Positions 9,509 through 19,555 of a stretch of DNA of 64,000 nt are shown one piece after another (position 1 is the first letter of the stretch; each line of letters starts with the position of its first letter). The notes under the pieces are model-generated. The model was not told where the DNA came from. It ran no database searches and was given only the letters and a program-made list of their open reading frames with translations. Location: NCBI RefSeq assembly GCF_030066895.1, contig NZ_JASJAV010000008.1, forward strand, positions 62,001-126,000. Direction: 5' to 3'. The DNA comes from Breoghania sp. Lineage in GTDB: Bacteria > Pseudomonadota > Alphaproteobacteria > Rhizobiales > Stappiaceae. The position numbers and the translations under genes were made by a program.

Positions 9509-10711
9509 TTACTCCATCGACCGGATCATGTTCCGGACGACCGGGTAGATCTCGCGCTCCCAGCGCTTGCCGTTGAAGACGCCGTAGTGGCCCACATTGG
9601 CCTGCAGGTGGTGGCGCTTCAGGTGGGGGCGGAGCGAGTTGCACAGCTCGTGGGCCGCAGACGTCTGGCCAAGCGCGCAGATATCGTCGCGTCCGCCCTC
9701 GACCGTCAGGAGCGCGCGCGGTGCAGGTGATGGCACTCGGGTCGACCAGCTCGCCCTTGGCAAGCTCGGCCTTGTGGAACACGCGGTCGATTGTCTCGAT
9801 GTAGAATTCCTCCGTCATGTCCAGGACAGCGAAATACTCATCGTAGAAGGTCTTTTATCTTCCTCGCCTCTTCCGTGCACCCCGCGACCATGTGCTGATA
9901 GAGATTTTCATGCGCCTTGCGGTGGCGGTCCATGTTCATAGCCATGAAGTCTGTGAACTGGAGGAAGCCCGGATAGATGCGGCGACCGCCGCCGCGATAG
10001 CGAGATGGCACCGTGAAAATGACCGAACGCTTGAACCGGCCGAACGACTTGGCGATCGCGAACTCGTTCACCTCCGTCGGGCTTTCGCGTGGATCGATGG
10101 GCCCGGCCATCAGCGCCATGGAGCGCGGCGTGTCGAGGTGCTTGTCCTTCGACATGACCGCGACGGCGGCAAGCGCCTGCACGCAGGGCTGGCAGACGGC
10201 CAGAACGTGCGCGTCGGGGCCGATCTCCTCCAGAAAGCGGATGATTGTAGGAGATGTAATCCTCCACCCCGAAGGATCCTGCTTCCACCGGCACGTCGCT
10301 GGCGTTGGCCCAGTCTGTGATGTAGACGTCATGATCGCGCAGCAAGGTTTGCACCGTGCCGCGCAACAGGGTCGCGAAGTGGTCGGACAGGGGGGCGACG
10401 ACAAGAACGCGCGGCTGGGGCGTGTTTGTGTCCTTGGTGAAATGCAGAAGCCGGGCGAAGGGCAGGTCGAGCGCAACGCTTTCGGAAACCGGAACGAGGC
10501 GGTTGCCGCTCATGACCTCGGTGATGCCGAAGTCCGGCGAGACATGGCTGATCTCGAAGCGCTCGATCATCTCCAGCCCGGCCGTCAACCGCCGTTTGAC
10601 CGGATCGCTGAGCGACCAGAACAGGGTGTCAGCCGAATTGCGCATCTGGTGCGCGAAGAAGCGCATCGGCTCGATCAGGTCATCCTGCCACTGGTAGGCC
10701 TGGTACATCAT
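9509..10711 (-). pseudogene. phaZ: Polyhydroxyalkanoate depolymerase, three frameshifts
   Basis: This is an intracellular PHA/PHB depolymerase, which mobilises stored polyester. The reading frame begins MMYQAYQWQDDLIEPMRFFA and carries LLRDHDVYITDWANASDVPV, then HVLAVCQPCVQALAAVAVM, the nucleophile region with Cys in place of Ser as in this family. The C-terminal RPHLKRHHLQANVGHYGVFNG matches the family end. Frameshifts are needed near 10245, 9838 and 9722 to follow the protein. Each piece keeps its sequence, so inactivation is recent or the assembly is wrong. A GST gene is divergent. Confidence 0.88.
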
Positions 10712-10828
10712 GGATCCGTCCTGTTTGCCCCGCCCTCAATCATATGCACAAAATGCGCTAATGGGTTATATCATGCAATGCGATAAAATATGATGCGGTG
10801 CGAAAATATGAAGAGGGAGGTTTGTCAT

Positions 10829-11476
10829 ATGTCAATATTGACGATTTCTTCGAAGAATTATTCCTCCTGGTCTCTGCGCGGCTGGCTGCTGTGTCGCATG
10901 GCGGGGCTGGAATTCGAGGAGGTGCGAGTCGATCTGGACGAGGAGGCGTGCCAGGAATTGCTGCTGTTGTCACCCTCCATGCTGGTGCCGCGGCTGGTTC
11001 ACGGTGACGTGACCGTGTGGGATACGCTGGCGATCGCGACCTATCTGACGGAAAGCTTTCCGAAGGCGGGGCTGCTGCCGAAGGACAAGGTGGCGCGCAA
11101 CCATTGCCGCTCGGTCTCCGGCGAGATGCATTCCGGGTTCTACAACCTGCGCTCCGCCCTGCCGATAAACCTCAAGGCCCGGCACAAGAGCTTCAAGATC
11201 TTCTCCGGCGCGTGCCCCGACGTGGAGCGCGTCAAGACGATCTGGCGCGAATGTCTGGAAGTTCACGGCAGGCCGTATCTGTTCGGCAAGGTGCCGACGG
11301 TCGCCGACGCCATGTACGCGCCGGTCTGCACACGTTTCGTCACCTATGCTGTGGACATGGAGGAGGACATCGCCGCCTATTGCCAGACGATCCTCGACTG
11401 GTCGCTGATGAAGGAATGGACCGAAGGCGCGATGGAGGAGCCCGACGAGATCATCGAACTGGAGGTGGAGTTTTAG
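10829..11476 (+). CDS. Glutathione S-transferase family protein
   Basis: This has a thioredoxin-like N-terminal domain (ILTISSKNYSSWSLRGWLL, with the Ser-Ser-Trp-Ser active region and VPRLVHGDVTVWDTLAIATYL for glutathione binding) and a helical C-terminal domain. 215 residues, normal for a GST. ATG 10829 is chosen because GGAGG lies 10 bases upstream; two upstream ATGs (10790, 10808) lack a site. The gene ends in TAG. The substrate is unknown. It is divergent from phaZ across about 117 bases. Confidence 0.88.
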   Translation: MSILTISSKNYSSWSLRGWLLCRMAGLEFEEVRVDLDEEACQELLLLSPSMLVPRLVHGDVTVWDTLAIATYLTESFPKAGLLPKDKVARNHCRSVSGEMHSGFYNLRSALPINLKARHKSFKIFSGACPDVERVKTIWRECLEVHGRPYLFGKVPTVADAMYAPVCTRFVTYAVDMEEDIAAYCQTILDWSLMKEWTEGAMEEPDEIIELEVEF

Positions 11477-11516
11477 GGCGACGGTCCGAGAACTCATGTG
11501 GCGAGAGCGTTGAGTG

Positions 11517-11543
11517 CGTGGCCCATCCTTCGAGACGGGCCAC
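11517..11543. repeat. Partial copy of a CCATCCTTCGAGACG repeat
   Basis: GGCCCATCCTTCGAGACGGGCC is the reverse arm of the intergenic repeat family described for 28.5 kb. It sits between the convergent GST and azlD genes. Confidence 0.6.
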
Positions 11544-11555
11544 GTGTTCCGCTTC

Positions 11556-11867
11556 TCAGCTAAGCACCATTCGCAACCCGACCACCGACAGGACCCCGAT
11601 CGCGACCACGACGAAGAGCGGCAATCTCGTTGCCGCGATCGCGGTGATTGCAGCCGCGAGCGTCTCCGCCCAGCCGGTTGCGAGCGCCATCGGTGCGATG
11701 ACGGTCATCAGGACAGCGGGCGGCACGGCTTCCAGGGCTGCCTTGAAGCGGTCGATTGACGGGATGTGGCGCACCAGGGTGAGACCGGCGAGCCGGGTGG
11801 CGTAGGTCGCAACGCCCATCGCCACGAAGGCGGCGAGCGTTGTCGGGTCGAAATCGAACGCGCTCAT
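11556..11867 (-). CDS. azlD: AzlD family branched-chain amino acid export subunit
   Basis: AzlD is the small hydrophobic partner of AzlC in branched-chain amino acid export. The 103-residue product is nearly all membrane (FVAMGVATYATRLAGLTLV, later VPPAVLMTVIAPMALATGW and LFVVVAIGVLSVVGLRM). Its start overlaps the azlC stop by ATGA, so the pair is translationally coupled. It is intact although azlC is broken, so it probably has no working partner. Confidence 0.87.
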   Translation of the reverse strand: MSAFDFDPTTLAAFVAMGVATYATRLAGLTLVRHIPSIDRFKAALEAVPPAVLMTVIAPMALATGWAETLAAAITAIAATRLPLFVVVAIGVLSVVGLRMVLS

Positions 11868-12664
11868 GGGTGGGCCTCCTGGGGAATGTCGAGGCGGGAG
11901 CCGGGCGTGTCCGTGCTCCATTCGCCCTGAAGCTGGGAGGGGGAGGCTGGTGCTTCCGGACTTTCCGGGCGCCAGAAGAGGGCGGCGGCGATCATTCCGG
12001 CAAATGCGCCGGCCAGGATGTACCAGGCGCCCGAGACGTGGGCGTGGACGAAGACCGCCGTGCCGCCGCTTGCCGCCAGCACTGCACCGGTCGCCGCGTT
12101 CTTCCAGAAGCCGACGATCAGCACGATGAACATGGCGCTGAAGGCGAAATCGAAGCCGATATCGACCGGATCGTCCAGAGCCGGGCCGATGACCCCGCCC
12201 AGCAGCGACCAGCTGTTCCAGCCCACGATGAAGACGCAGCCCATGCCGAAATAGAAGGCCGGGGTGAGTGGGGCGCGTGCCGCGCGCGCCTCCGCCAGCG
12301 CCTACAGTTCATCGACCAGAAAGTACATGGCGAAGGGGGCGGAGGGCGGTGGGGAACCGGCCGAGCTTGGGCGTGATGGAGGCTCCCGTCAGCACGTGGC
12401 GCAGGTTGATCAGTAGCGCGGAAAAGCCGAGCGCCAGCCATGGCGCCGGGGTGCTCCACAGGTCGATGGCGATGAACTGGGCGCTTCCGGCGAAGACGAG
12501 CGTGCTCATCAGCCCGATTTACAGAAGCGACAGCCTTTTTGCGCGGCGATGGCGCCGAGCAGCAGGCCGAAGGGGGCCGTGGCCAGGATGACAGGCAGGG
12601 CCTTGATGACGCCGGCGGCGAATTCGGCTTTTGTATCGCCGGGGCCGGAGGACAAATCGGACAT
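11864..12664 (-). pseudogene. azlC: AzlC family amino acid exporter, broken
   Basis: AzlC is the large membrane subunit of a branched-chain amino acid exporter. The N-terminal frame reads MSDLSSGPGDTKAEFAAGV, then ALPVILATAPFGLLLGAIA. Near 12535 a base is missing in an AAGGCTGTCG run (AAGGCCTGTCG would keep the frame), followed at once by an in-frame TAA where the family has Glu. A second frameshift lies near 12337 in a run of C. A TAG at about 12304 replaces a probable Trp in DEL-W-ALAEAR. At least four lesions in one gene. Confidence 0.85.
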
Positions 12665-12682
12665 GATCGTTTCGGTAGAATT

Positions 12683-13543
12683 TCAGGCCGTGGTGCGGAA
12701 GACGCCGGGGGTGACGCCCATCCGCCCCTTGAACACGCGATTGAGGTGGCTTTGATCGTAAAATCCGCAGGCGGTGGCCACCTGCGGCGGGGGTACGTCA
12801 TGCAGCAGCAATCGGCGTGCGGCATGGACCCGGCGGTCGAGCAGAAAGGCGTGCGGCGCCTGACCGTAGATCTTGCGGAAGGCGCGCAGGAAATGGTGAC
12901 GGCTGAGCCCGGCGATTTCGGCAAACGTGGCAAGATCGATGATCTCGTCCAGATGTGCGTCGATATAGTCGCGCGCTCGCGCCAGAGCGGGATGATGCGC
13001 GGTGGCGTAGACGGCGGGTTCCAGATCCGCATAGCGGGCAAGCGAGTGGGTGAAGAAGTGATGGAACAGCTCGTCGCTCTCCAGACTGCCGTGTCCGGCC
13101 TCCGGCCGCCGATGCGCCCGAGCGAAAGTCATCGCGAGAGCGGGATCGCGGACGATGGGCGCGCGAAAGCGGGGGAGGGTGCGCGGGCGGCGGCCGAGCA
13201 TGTCCTCGGCGATTTCTACGATGAAATCGGTTTCCGGATAGGACATGCGATAGGTGTAGCCGCCGTCGACGGGCGCACCGTCATGCAGCTCGCCGGGATT
13301 GACGAAGCAGATGTCGCCCGGCCGGGCCGCGCCGCGGTAGTCCGCGATATTGACGCCCTCGCAGCCGACGACGATGGCGCCGGCGACATAGGTCTCGTGG
13401 GTATGCGGTGTGTAGACGTGGGTGCGGAACGTCGCCGACAGGCATTCGAGCGCATCGTGGCGCGGCTTGCGCCAGAAGCGCGCGCATTCGCCCGCGCTCA
13501 CCCGCGCCAGCTCGACTGTTTCGGGTTGGTTCGTCGTCATCAT
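12683..13543 (-). CDS. AraC family transcriptional regulator
   Basis: This is a 286-residue regulator with an N-terminal cupin sensing domain (HVYTPHTHETYVAGAIVVG and ICFVNPGELHDGAPVDGGYTY) and a C-terminal double helix-turn-helix (FAEIAGLSRHHFLRAFRKIY, then VATACGFYDQSHLNRVFKGR, and GVTPGVFR). It lies 18 bases upstream of azlC on the same strand. AraC proteins with this layout commonly control an adjacent AzlCD exporter, so it is the likely regulator. The first of two adjacent ATGs is used. The gene is intact. Confidence 0.9.
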   Translation of the reverse strand: MMTTNQPETVELARVSAGECARFWRKPRHDALECLSATFRTHVYTPHTHETYVAGAIVVGCEGVNIADYRGAARPGDICFVNPGELHDGAPVDGGYTYRMSYPETDFIVEIAEDMLGRRPRTLPRFRAPIVRDPALAMTFARAHRRPEAGHGSLESDELFHHFFTHSLARYADLEPAVYATAHHPALARARDYIDAHLDEIIDLATFAEIAGLSRHHFLRAFRKIYGQAPHAFLLDRRVHAARRLLLHDVPPPQVATACGFYDQSHLNRVFKGRMGVTPGVFRTTA

Positions 13544-13610
13544 GGGAAAACTGTAGCGGCTTGCCGCGACGGTGTCTTGGACACAATTGCTTCCATGTCC
13601 CGGGAGCGAC

Positions 13611-15201
13611 CTATTCGTGCTCTTCGCGGCTCGCCTCGATCTGCGCCTTGTTGAACCGGTCGAGCGCGGTGATGTGCCGGGCATAACCGATGATCTAGCG
13701 CGATCCGCGCTCCTTGACCAGCGGAACGCGGGCATCGCCGGAGGTATCGAACATGCGCAGCGCCGTTTCAAGGGAGTCTCCCGGGGGCAGCGATCCGGTC
13801 TCCTCCTTGTCGTCGAGTTCCTTCGGATTGTCCTCGCCGGGCGGCTCCAGAAAATCGCGCACATGGACCGTTCGCACCAGATAGCGGTGCGAGCCCGCCT
13901 GAAGTTCCAGTCCGTGCATTTCCAGTTGCCAATGGAAATAGGAGCGCCCGTGCACGGCGAGCGTCAGGCCGGTGGAGATGGAAACGGTGATGAGAAGCGC
14001 GATGGAAAGCGCATAGCTGCCGGTCAGTTCGAAGACGATGACGGTGGTGGAAAAGGGTGCACCCAGCATGGCGGCCGCCACGGCTCCCATGCCGAGAATG
14101 GAATAGAGCCCTTCCGAGGAGGGGAGATTGGGAAAGACCTTGGCGGCGATCAGGCCGAAGGCGCCACCGGCCATCGCTCCCAGATATAGGGAGGGCGAGA
14201 AGGTCCCCCGTCGAAGCGCGAGGCGAGCGTGATCGTGGTGGCGGCGATCTTGGCCACCAGCAGGACCAGCATGGCTGCCAACGGCAGGTTGTTGCGAAGG
14301 GCTGCATCGGTCGTCTCGTAGCCGACGCCCAGGACTTCCGGATAAGCGAGTGCGATCAGGCCGACAGCCGCTCCGCCCACCGCCGGGCGCAGCCACAGGG
14401 GCATGGGGATATGGCGCGCGACCCATTCCGATCCGGTCAGCGCGAACTGGAAGATCACGGTGACCGCCGCGCAGGCCACGCCGAGCAGCGCGAAGGCGGG
14501 AAATTCCCAGTAGGAGGAGATCTGGTGGCCGGGAATGACGAAGGGGCCACGTCTCCGAACCACAATCGCGTGATCAGTGTTCCGGCAACCGAGGATATGG
14601 CGACGGGCACGATGGCTGACAGCGCGTAATGGCCGAGAATGACTTCATGGGCGAAGAGGACGCCTGCGATGGGCGCGTTGAAGGAGGTGGAGACGGCGGA
14701 GGCGACGCCGCAGGCCAGCATCACGCGGCGCGCGGTGATGGCGAGCTAGAAGAGATTGCACCACGCCGCCGCAACCGTGGCGCCGAGATGAGCGACGGGG
14801 CCTTCGCGGCCCGCGCTGGCGCCCGATCCCAGCGACAGGACTGTGAGCAGCGCCTAAGAGATCCCCGGCCAGAAGGGCAGGCCGTGTCCGCCGCGAGCGC
14901 GGGCTTCCATCACGTCTGCCACCGAGAAGGTGCGTTGTTTCGGGATGGTCTGCAGCAGAAAACCGACCAGCAGGCCGCCGACGATCGGGGCGCACAGGAT
15001 CCAGATGAAGGAAACGTTCCAGCTTGCGGTCACCACGCTTTCGGAAGCGGTGCCGAGCCAGGGGAGCTGGACGAGGCCGATGCCGACGCGAAACAGAATC
15101 GCTGCCAGGGCGACCACGACGCCGATGACGAGGGCAAGCAGCCAGACCAGCGGTTGACGACGCGACGTAAAGACCAGCCCGTTGACCCGTATGTCGGTCA
15201 C
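13611..15201 (-). pseudogene. ClC chloride channel/antiporter, multiply interrupted
   Basis: This is a ClC-type anion transporter. Recognisable blocks include LSLGSGASAGREGPVAHLGA (selectivity motif), FNAPIAGVLFAHEVILGHYA and GTFSPSLYLGAMAGGAFGLI. Three in-frame TAG codons occur (minus-strand stops at 14854-14856, 14746-14748 and 13695-13697), the first two at likely Gln positions. Frameshifts are needed near 14543 and 14210. The terminal frame ends at 13611 after SREEHE. GTG 15201 is a tentative start. An intact second ClC gene lies divergently next to it. Confidence 0.85.
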
Positions 15202-15558
15202 GACGAAAGTAAACCCGCTTTTTAACGGATCCAGTATTCTCGCCAGTGGAGATTTTTCGGCCTTTATGGACGGGGAATTGCTTGGTTTTGTTGGCGTTTA
15301 CGATTTTCGCTCAGGCAATCAGCATAGGGGGAGATGGGTGAGGAGGCGAGAGAAAGTGGAATCGTTTCCGTAAATTCCGCTTGCAACCCTTGATTTTCGG
15401 TACGCCAAGGTTCAGGAGTGTGGCGTCCAAGCCCCGTCGAGCTCCGTATTGCTCGGGATGCCATGTTTCCAGTACGGTGTTTTCATTGGCCTTGGGCCCC
15501 CTTTATCGACCCTCCCCGGTCGATTTCGAGTAGTTCAGCCCATGGAATTTGCGTCGTC

Positions 15559-17370
15559 ATGTCCGCTTCCGAGCTAACGAGCATGCCTGATCAAGAAACC
15601 GATCCGCTTGCCTCACCAGAGGCGCGGATTTATTCGATCCCCGCTCTTTGTGTATTCGCCTTTCTTATTGGATTGGTCGCTGCGACGGGTGCCGTTATAT
15701 TTCGATACCTGATTTCGATAGTTCATAACATATTCTACTACGATACTTTTTCTCTTTATTACGACGCAAACCAGTTCGAAGCGCCGAGCTCATTCGGCCC
15801 GTTCATCATTCTGGCTCCGGTTATCGGCGGATTGATCGTCGTTTTCCTGGTGCGCACCTTCGCTCCCGAGGCCAAAGGCCACGGCGTGCCGGAAGTGATG
15901 TTCGCGATCTATCACAAGAACGGCGACGTGCGCGGCATCGTGGCGGTCGTGAAGTCGCTGGCCTCCGCCATTTCCATCGGATCCGGCGCATCGGTCGGAC
16001 GTGAGGGGCCGATCATCCAGATCGGCGCGTCCTTCGGCTCGACGCTGGCGCGCATGCTGCATCTGGCGCGCTGGCAGAAGATCACGCTTCTCTCCGCAGG
16101 TGCGGGCGCTGGCATCGCGGCCACCTTCAACACGCCGCTCGGCGGTGTGCTGTTCGCCGTGGAGATGCTGCTGCCGGAAGTGAGCTCGCGCACGTTCCTT
16201 CCCGTTGTCGTTGCAACCGCAACGGCCATCTACGTGGCGCGCATCGCGCTTGGCCTCGATCCGGCCTTCATCATGCCGATCGCCGGCCTGTCGTCGCATC
16301 ATGCAGTCGATATGGTGCAGCTCGTCGCCTACGCGGTTCTGGGCGGCTTTGCGGGCATCGCCTCCTGGGCCTTTGTGAAGTTCCTCGCCTGGTGCGAGGA
16401 TATCTTCCCGATGCTGCCGGGCAACGACTACACGCAGAACATTGTCGGCATGCTGCTGATCGGTTGCCTGAGCTACGGCTTCTTCCTGACGACCGGCCAC
16501 TATCACACTTCGGGCGTCGGCTACGCGACCATTCAAGACATTCTGAACGGCAAGCTCTATACCTTCATGCTGTTGGCGGCGCTGCTGCTGGCGAAGCTCT
16601 TCGCCACCTCCGTCAGCCTGGGGTCCGGTGCTTCCGGCGGCGTGTTCTCGCCGTCGCTGTTCATCGGTGCCGCACTCGGCGGTGCGATTGGTGTCATCAG
16701 CGCGATGCTGTTTCCCGGGCACGGCTTCTCACCGGCGGAATTCGCTCTGGTCGGCATGGGCGCCCTGGTGGGCGGCGCGACCGGCGCTTCGATGACGGCC
16801 ATCGTGATGATCTTCGAGATGACGCGCGACTACAACGTGATCGTGCCGCTGGTGCTGGCGGTGGCGATTGCGGTGGGCGTGCGGCGGTCGCTGGTCTCCG
16901 CCAACATCTACACCATCAAGCTGCGCAATCGCGGCAAGCCGATCCCCTCCATGCGTCACACCAACATGTATCTGGTGCGTCAAGCCAAGGAGCTGATGGC
17001 GAAGAACTTCATGATCCTGTCCGCCGAAACGCTGTTGACCGAGGCCGTGGCCAAGCTTTCGGAATGCGGAGCGCAGCACGTGATCGTTTCCGACGGATCG
17101 CGGATCGCCGGGTATGTGCGTTTCGGCACTATTCCCTACGCACCGGATCGCGATTGCGGACAGACGCTGCGCGATGTCATGTCGACCGACTACGTGATCG
17201 CACCCGAGACGAACATCCTCAACTCGGTCATCGCCCGCATGAACCAGCGTGACCGCAGCTACGGGATCATCATCGAAGGCGATCCGGGCGTTCCGCGTCC
17301 CGACGATGTGGTCGGCGTTATCGACACGTCCGAGATCGCGAGCGCAGTGGTTGCCAACCACTACGCCTGA
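15559..17370 (+). CDS. ClC chloride channel/antiporter with CBS domains
   Basis: This intact 603-residue ClC protein has the full set of motifs: GSGASVGREGPIIQIGASFG with the gating Glu, AATFNTPLGGVLFAVEMLLP, GSGASGGVFSPSLFIGAALG and a roughly 110-residue C-terminal CBS pair (HVIVSDGSRIAGYVRFGTI, then DDVVGVIDTSEIASAV). It moves chloride or exchanges it for protons. ATG 15559 is preferred to upstream starts because the preceding codons are not family-like. It probably makes the broken neighbour redundant. Confidence 0.93.
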   Translation: MSASELTSMPDQETDPLASPEARIYSIPALCVFAFLIGLVAATGAVIFRYLISIVHNIFYYDTFSLYYDANQFEAPSSFGPFIILAPVIGGLIVVFLVRTFAPEAKGHGVPEVMFAIYHKNGDVRGIVAVVKSLASAISIGSGASVGREGPIIQIGASFGSTLARMLHLARWQKITLLSAGAGAGIAATFNTPLGGVLFAVEMLLPEVSSRTFLPVVVATATAIYVARIALGLDPAFIMPIAGLSSHHAVDMVQLVAYAVLGGFAGIASWAFVKFLAWCEDIFPMLPGNDYTQNIVGMLLIGCLSYGFFLTTGHYHTSGVGYATIQDILNGKLYTFMLLAALLLAKLFATSVSLGSGASGGVFSPSLFIGAALGGAIGVISAMLFPGHGFSPAEFALVGMGALVGGATGASMTAIVMIFEMTRDYNVIVPLVLAVAIAVGVRRSLVSANIYTIKLRNRGKPIPSMRHTNMYLVRQAKELMAKNFMILSAETLLTEAVAKLSECGAQHVIVSDGSRIAGYVRFGTIPYAPDRDCGQTLRDVMSTDYVIAPETNILNSVIARMNQRDRSYGIIIEGDPGVPRPDDVVGVIDTSEIASAVVANHYA

Positions 17371-17379
17371 CGGGCGGGG

Positions 17380-17865
17380 TTACTTCTTCGCAGGCAGGCC
17401 GATGCTCCGGCCGGCACGTTCCGGCCGGGCAAGCGCTTCGTGAAGCTTCCCGAAATAGCCAAGTTTCTCGACTACACCGGGTGGAAACGGCGCGACCTTG
17501 TATTGGGACATGTCGACGTGCAGCGACATCTGTTCCGAGGTCGCGGACAGCCAGCCGTCGGTGTGGTGCAATTCCTGGAACGTATGAATGCGCTTGGCGT
17601 CGAAGCCGATGATCTGGGTCGTGACCGTGACCGGATCACCCAGCGACAATTCCCGCACGTAGCACAGATGGGTTTCCGCAGTGAAGTAGGATGCGTTTTC
17701 CTGCTTCAGGTAATCCGGGCCTAGTCCGATCTCGATGAACGCCTCGTCTATGGCTCGATCGAAAATAACATTATAGTAGGCCATGTTGAGATGACCGTTA
17801 TAGTCGATCCAGTCTTCTTCCACGTGCATGACGCTTGAGCGGAAAGGGACTTCGGCATTCGACAT
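17380..17865 (-). CDS. Hotdog-fold acyl-CoA thioesterase
   Basis: This is a single hotdog domain of 161 residues in the 4-hydroxybenzoyl-CoA thioesterase group. The catalytic region DWIDYNGHLNMAYYNVIFD has the expected Asp/Asn-Gly-His pattern, and SLGDPVTVTTQIIGFDAKRI forms the central strand. ATG 17865 follows an AGGAG site. The acyl-CoA substrate is not predictable. The gene is intact and convergent with the ClC gene, with only 9 bases between their ends. Confidence 0.87.
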   Translation of the reverse strand: MSNAEVPFRSSVMHVEEDWIDYNGHLNMAYYNVIFDRAIDEAFIEIGLGPDYLKQENASYFTAETHLCYVRELSLGDPVTVTTQIIGFDAKRIHTFQELHHTDGWLSATSEQMSLHVDMSQYKVAPFPPGVVEKLGYFGKLHEALARPERAGRSIGLPAKK

Positions 17866-18065
17866 GAAAAACTCCTGGGCTGGGGATGTACGCCGCGTTA
17901 TCGCTGCGAAATGATTTGCGCAGCGGTGCGAGACAATTAACAGTAGGCCGAATTTTGGCAATCCGGATTTCGTCGTCGCCCATCAACCATCAAACGCAAA
18001 CTTGTCATGAAAAACAATGGAACCGATGCAAAGAACCGGTTTCATGAACGCATAGGAGAGGAAAT

Positions 18066-19430
18066 ATGGTGCTGGCGACAGCGGAACGGGAGGACAAGCG
18101 GGAGGGAGACGGTATCGCTGCGATCGTGGCGCAACTGAACGAACGTTTCGGTGAGCGCTGCTCCGTTTCGCATGCGGTGCGCGAGCATCACGGACATACC
18201 ACGAGCCTGATCGCCAATCAGATTCCGGACGCGCTTGTCTTTGCGCAGTCCACCGAAGAGGTCTCCGAGATCGTGAAGATCTGCGCGGTCAACGCGACGC
18301 CGGTCATTCCTTTCGGCGCCGGTACTTCGCTCGAAGGCCACGTTAATGCGCCCGTGGGCGGCGTGTGCATCGATCTCAGCCAGATGAACGAGGTGGTGAA
18401 GATCTTCCCCGAGGATCTCAACTGCGTGGTTCAGCCGGGCATCACCCGCACCAAGCTCAACGAGTATCTGCGCGATACGGGGCTGTTCTTTACCATCGAT
18501 CCAGGCGCGGATGCGAGCATCGGCGGCATGGTCTCGACGCGGGCTTCCGGCACCAATGCGGTGCGCTACGGCACCATGAAGGACAACATTTTGGCGTTGA
18601 CCGCGGTGATGCCGGACGGCACCATCGGGCAGTCGGGCGAAAAAGTCTTCGGCCGGGTACGATCTCACCCGTCTTCTCGTCGGCTCGGAAGGAACGCTGG
18701 CCGTCATCACCGAGGTCACCTTGCGGCTGCAGGGCATTCCGGAAGCGATTTCCGGTGGCGTGTGCCCGTTCCCGGACGTGGAAAGCGCCTGCAATGCGGT
18801 GATCCTGACTATTCAGTCCGGCATTCCGGTTGCGCGCATCGAGCTGCTTGATGCCATGCAGGTGGAGGCGGTCAACGCCTATTCCAAGCTTGGGCTGCAG
18901 GAAACGCCGACGCTGTTTCTGGAATTCCACGGCACCGATGCGGGTGTTGCCGAGCAGGCGGAGCTTTTCGACCAGATCGCGGAAAATTTCGGCGGCGGGC
19001 CGTTCGTCTGGACGGACAAGGCGGAAGAGCGCACCCAGCTCTGGCAGGCGCGGCATGACGCCTATTGGGCCTGTCTGGCGCTGAAACCCGGCAAGAAGTC
19101 GCTGACGACCGATGTCTGCGTGCCGATGTCGAGGAGACAGGGCTGATCGCGCCGATGGTCGGGCATGTGGGCGACGGCAACTTCCATGTGTCCATTCTCG
19201 TTGATCCGGAGAACAAGGACGAAATTGCCGCTGCATATGGCTTCATCGAGCGGTTAAACTGGCGCGCTATCGAGATGGAGGGGACTTGCACGGGCGAGTA
19301 CGGCGTCGGTTAGGGCAAGATGAAGTACCTGAAACGGGAGCACGGCGATGCCCTCGATGTGATGCGGACGATCAAGGTGGCGATCGATCCGTTGAACATC
19401 ATGAATCCGGGGAAGATCATACCCAAGTAA
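18066..19430 (+). pseudogene. FAD-linked D-lactate/glycolate-type oxidase, broken
   Basis: This resembles GlcD and D-lactate dehydrogenase (cytochrome). The FAD-binding part has VIPFGAGTSLEGHVNAPVGG and DPGADASIGGMVSTRASGTN; the C-terminal oxidase part has GLIAPMVGHVGDGNFHVSIL. A frameshift lies near 18640, after which SSAGYDLTRLLVGSEGTLAV resumes. Near 19130 sequence between CVPMSR and ADVEETGL is missing; GCCGATGTCG fits both sides, so a deletion between direct repeats is likely. A TAG at 19311-19313 replaces Gln of GVGQGKMKYL. A GGAGAGG stands before ATG 18066. Confidence 0.87.
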
Positions 19431-19555
19431 GGAAGGTCGATTCGCTTCCGGCGCGCGGGCGCTGATCCGGTCGGCTGAGAGGGGCGCTCCGAGCGGGGGC
19501 CTGCAGATGTGAACTGGATGGCCATATCGCATGGCCGACCGGTGGAACCCGATCG

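Noticed and set aside
9509-10711. Programmed frameshifting in phaZ and similar genes
   Set aside because: Shifts occur at different, non-slippery sites in many unrelated genes, with no stimulatory structure in common. Mutation or sequence error is more likely.
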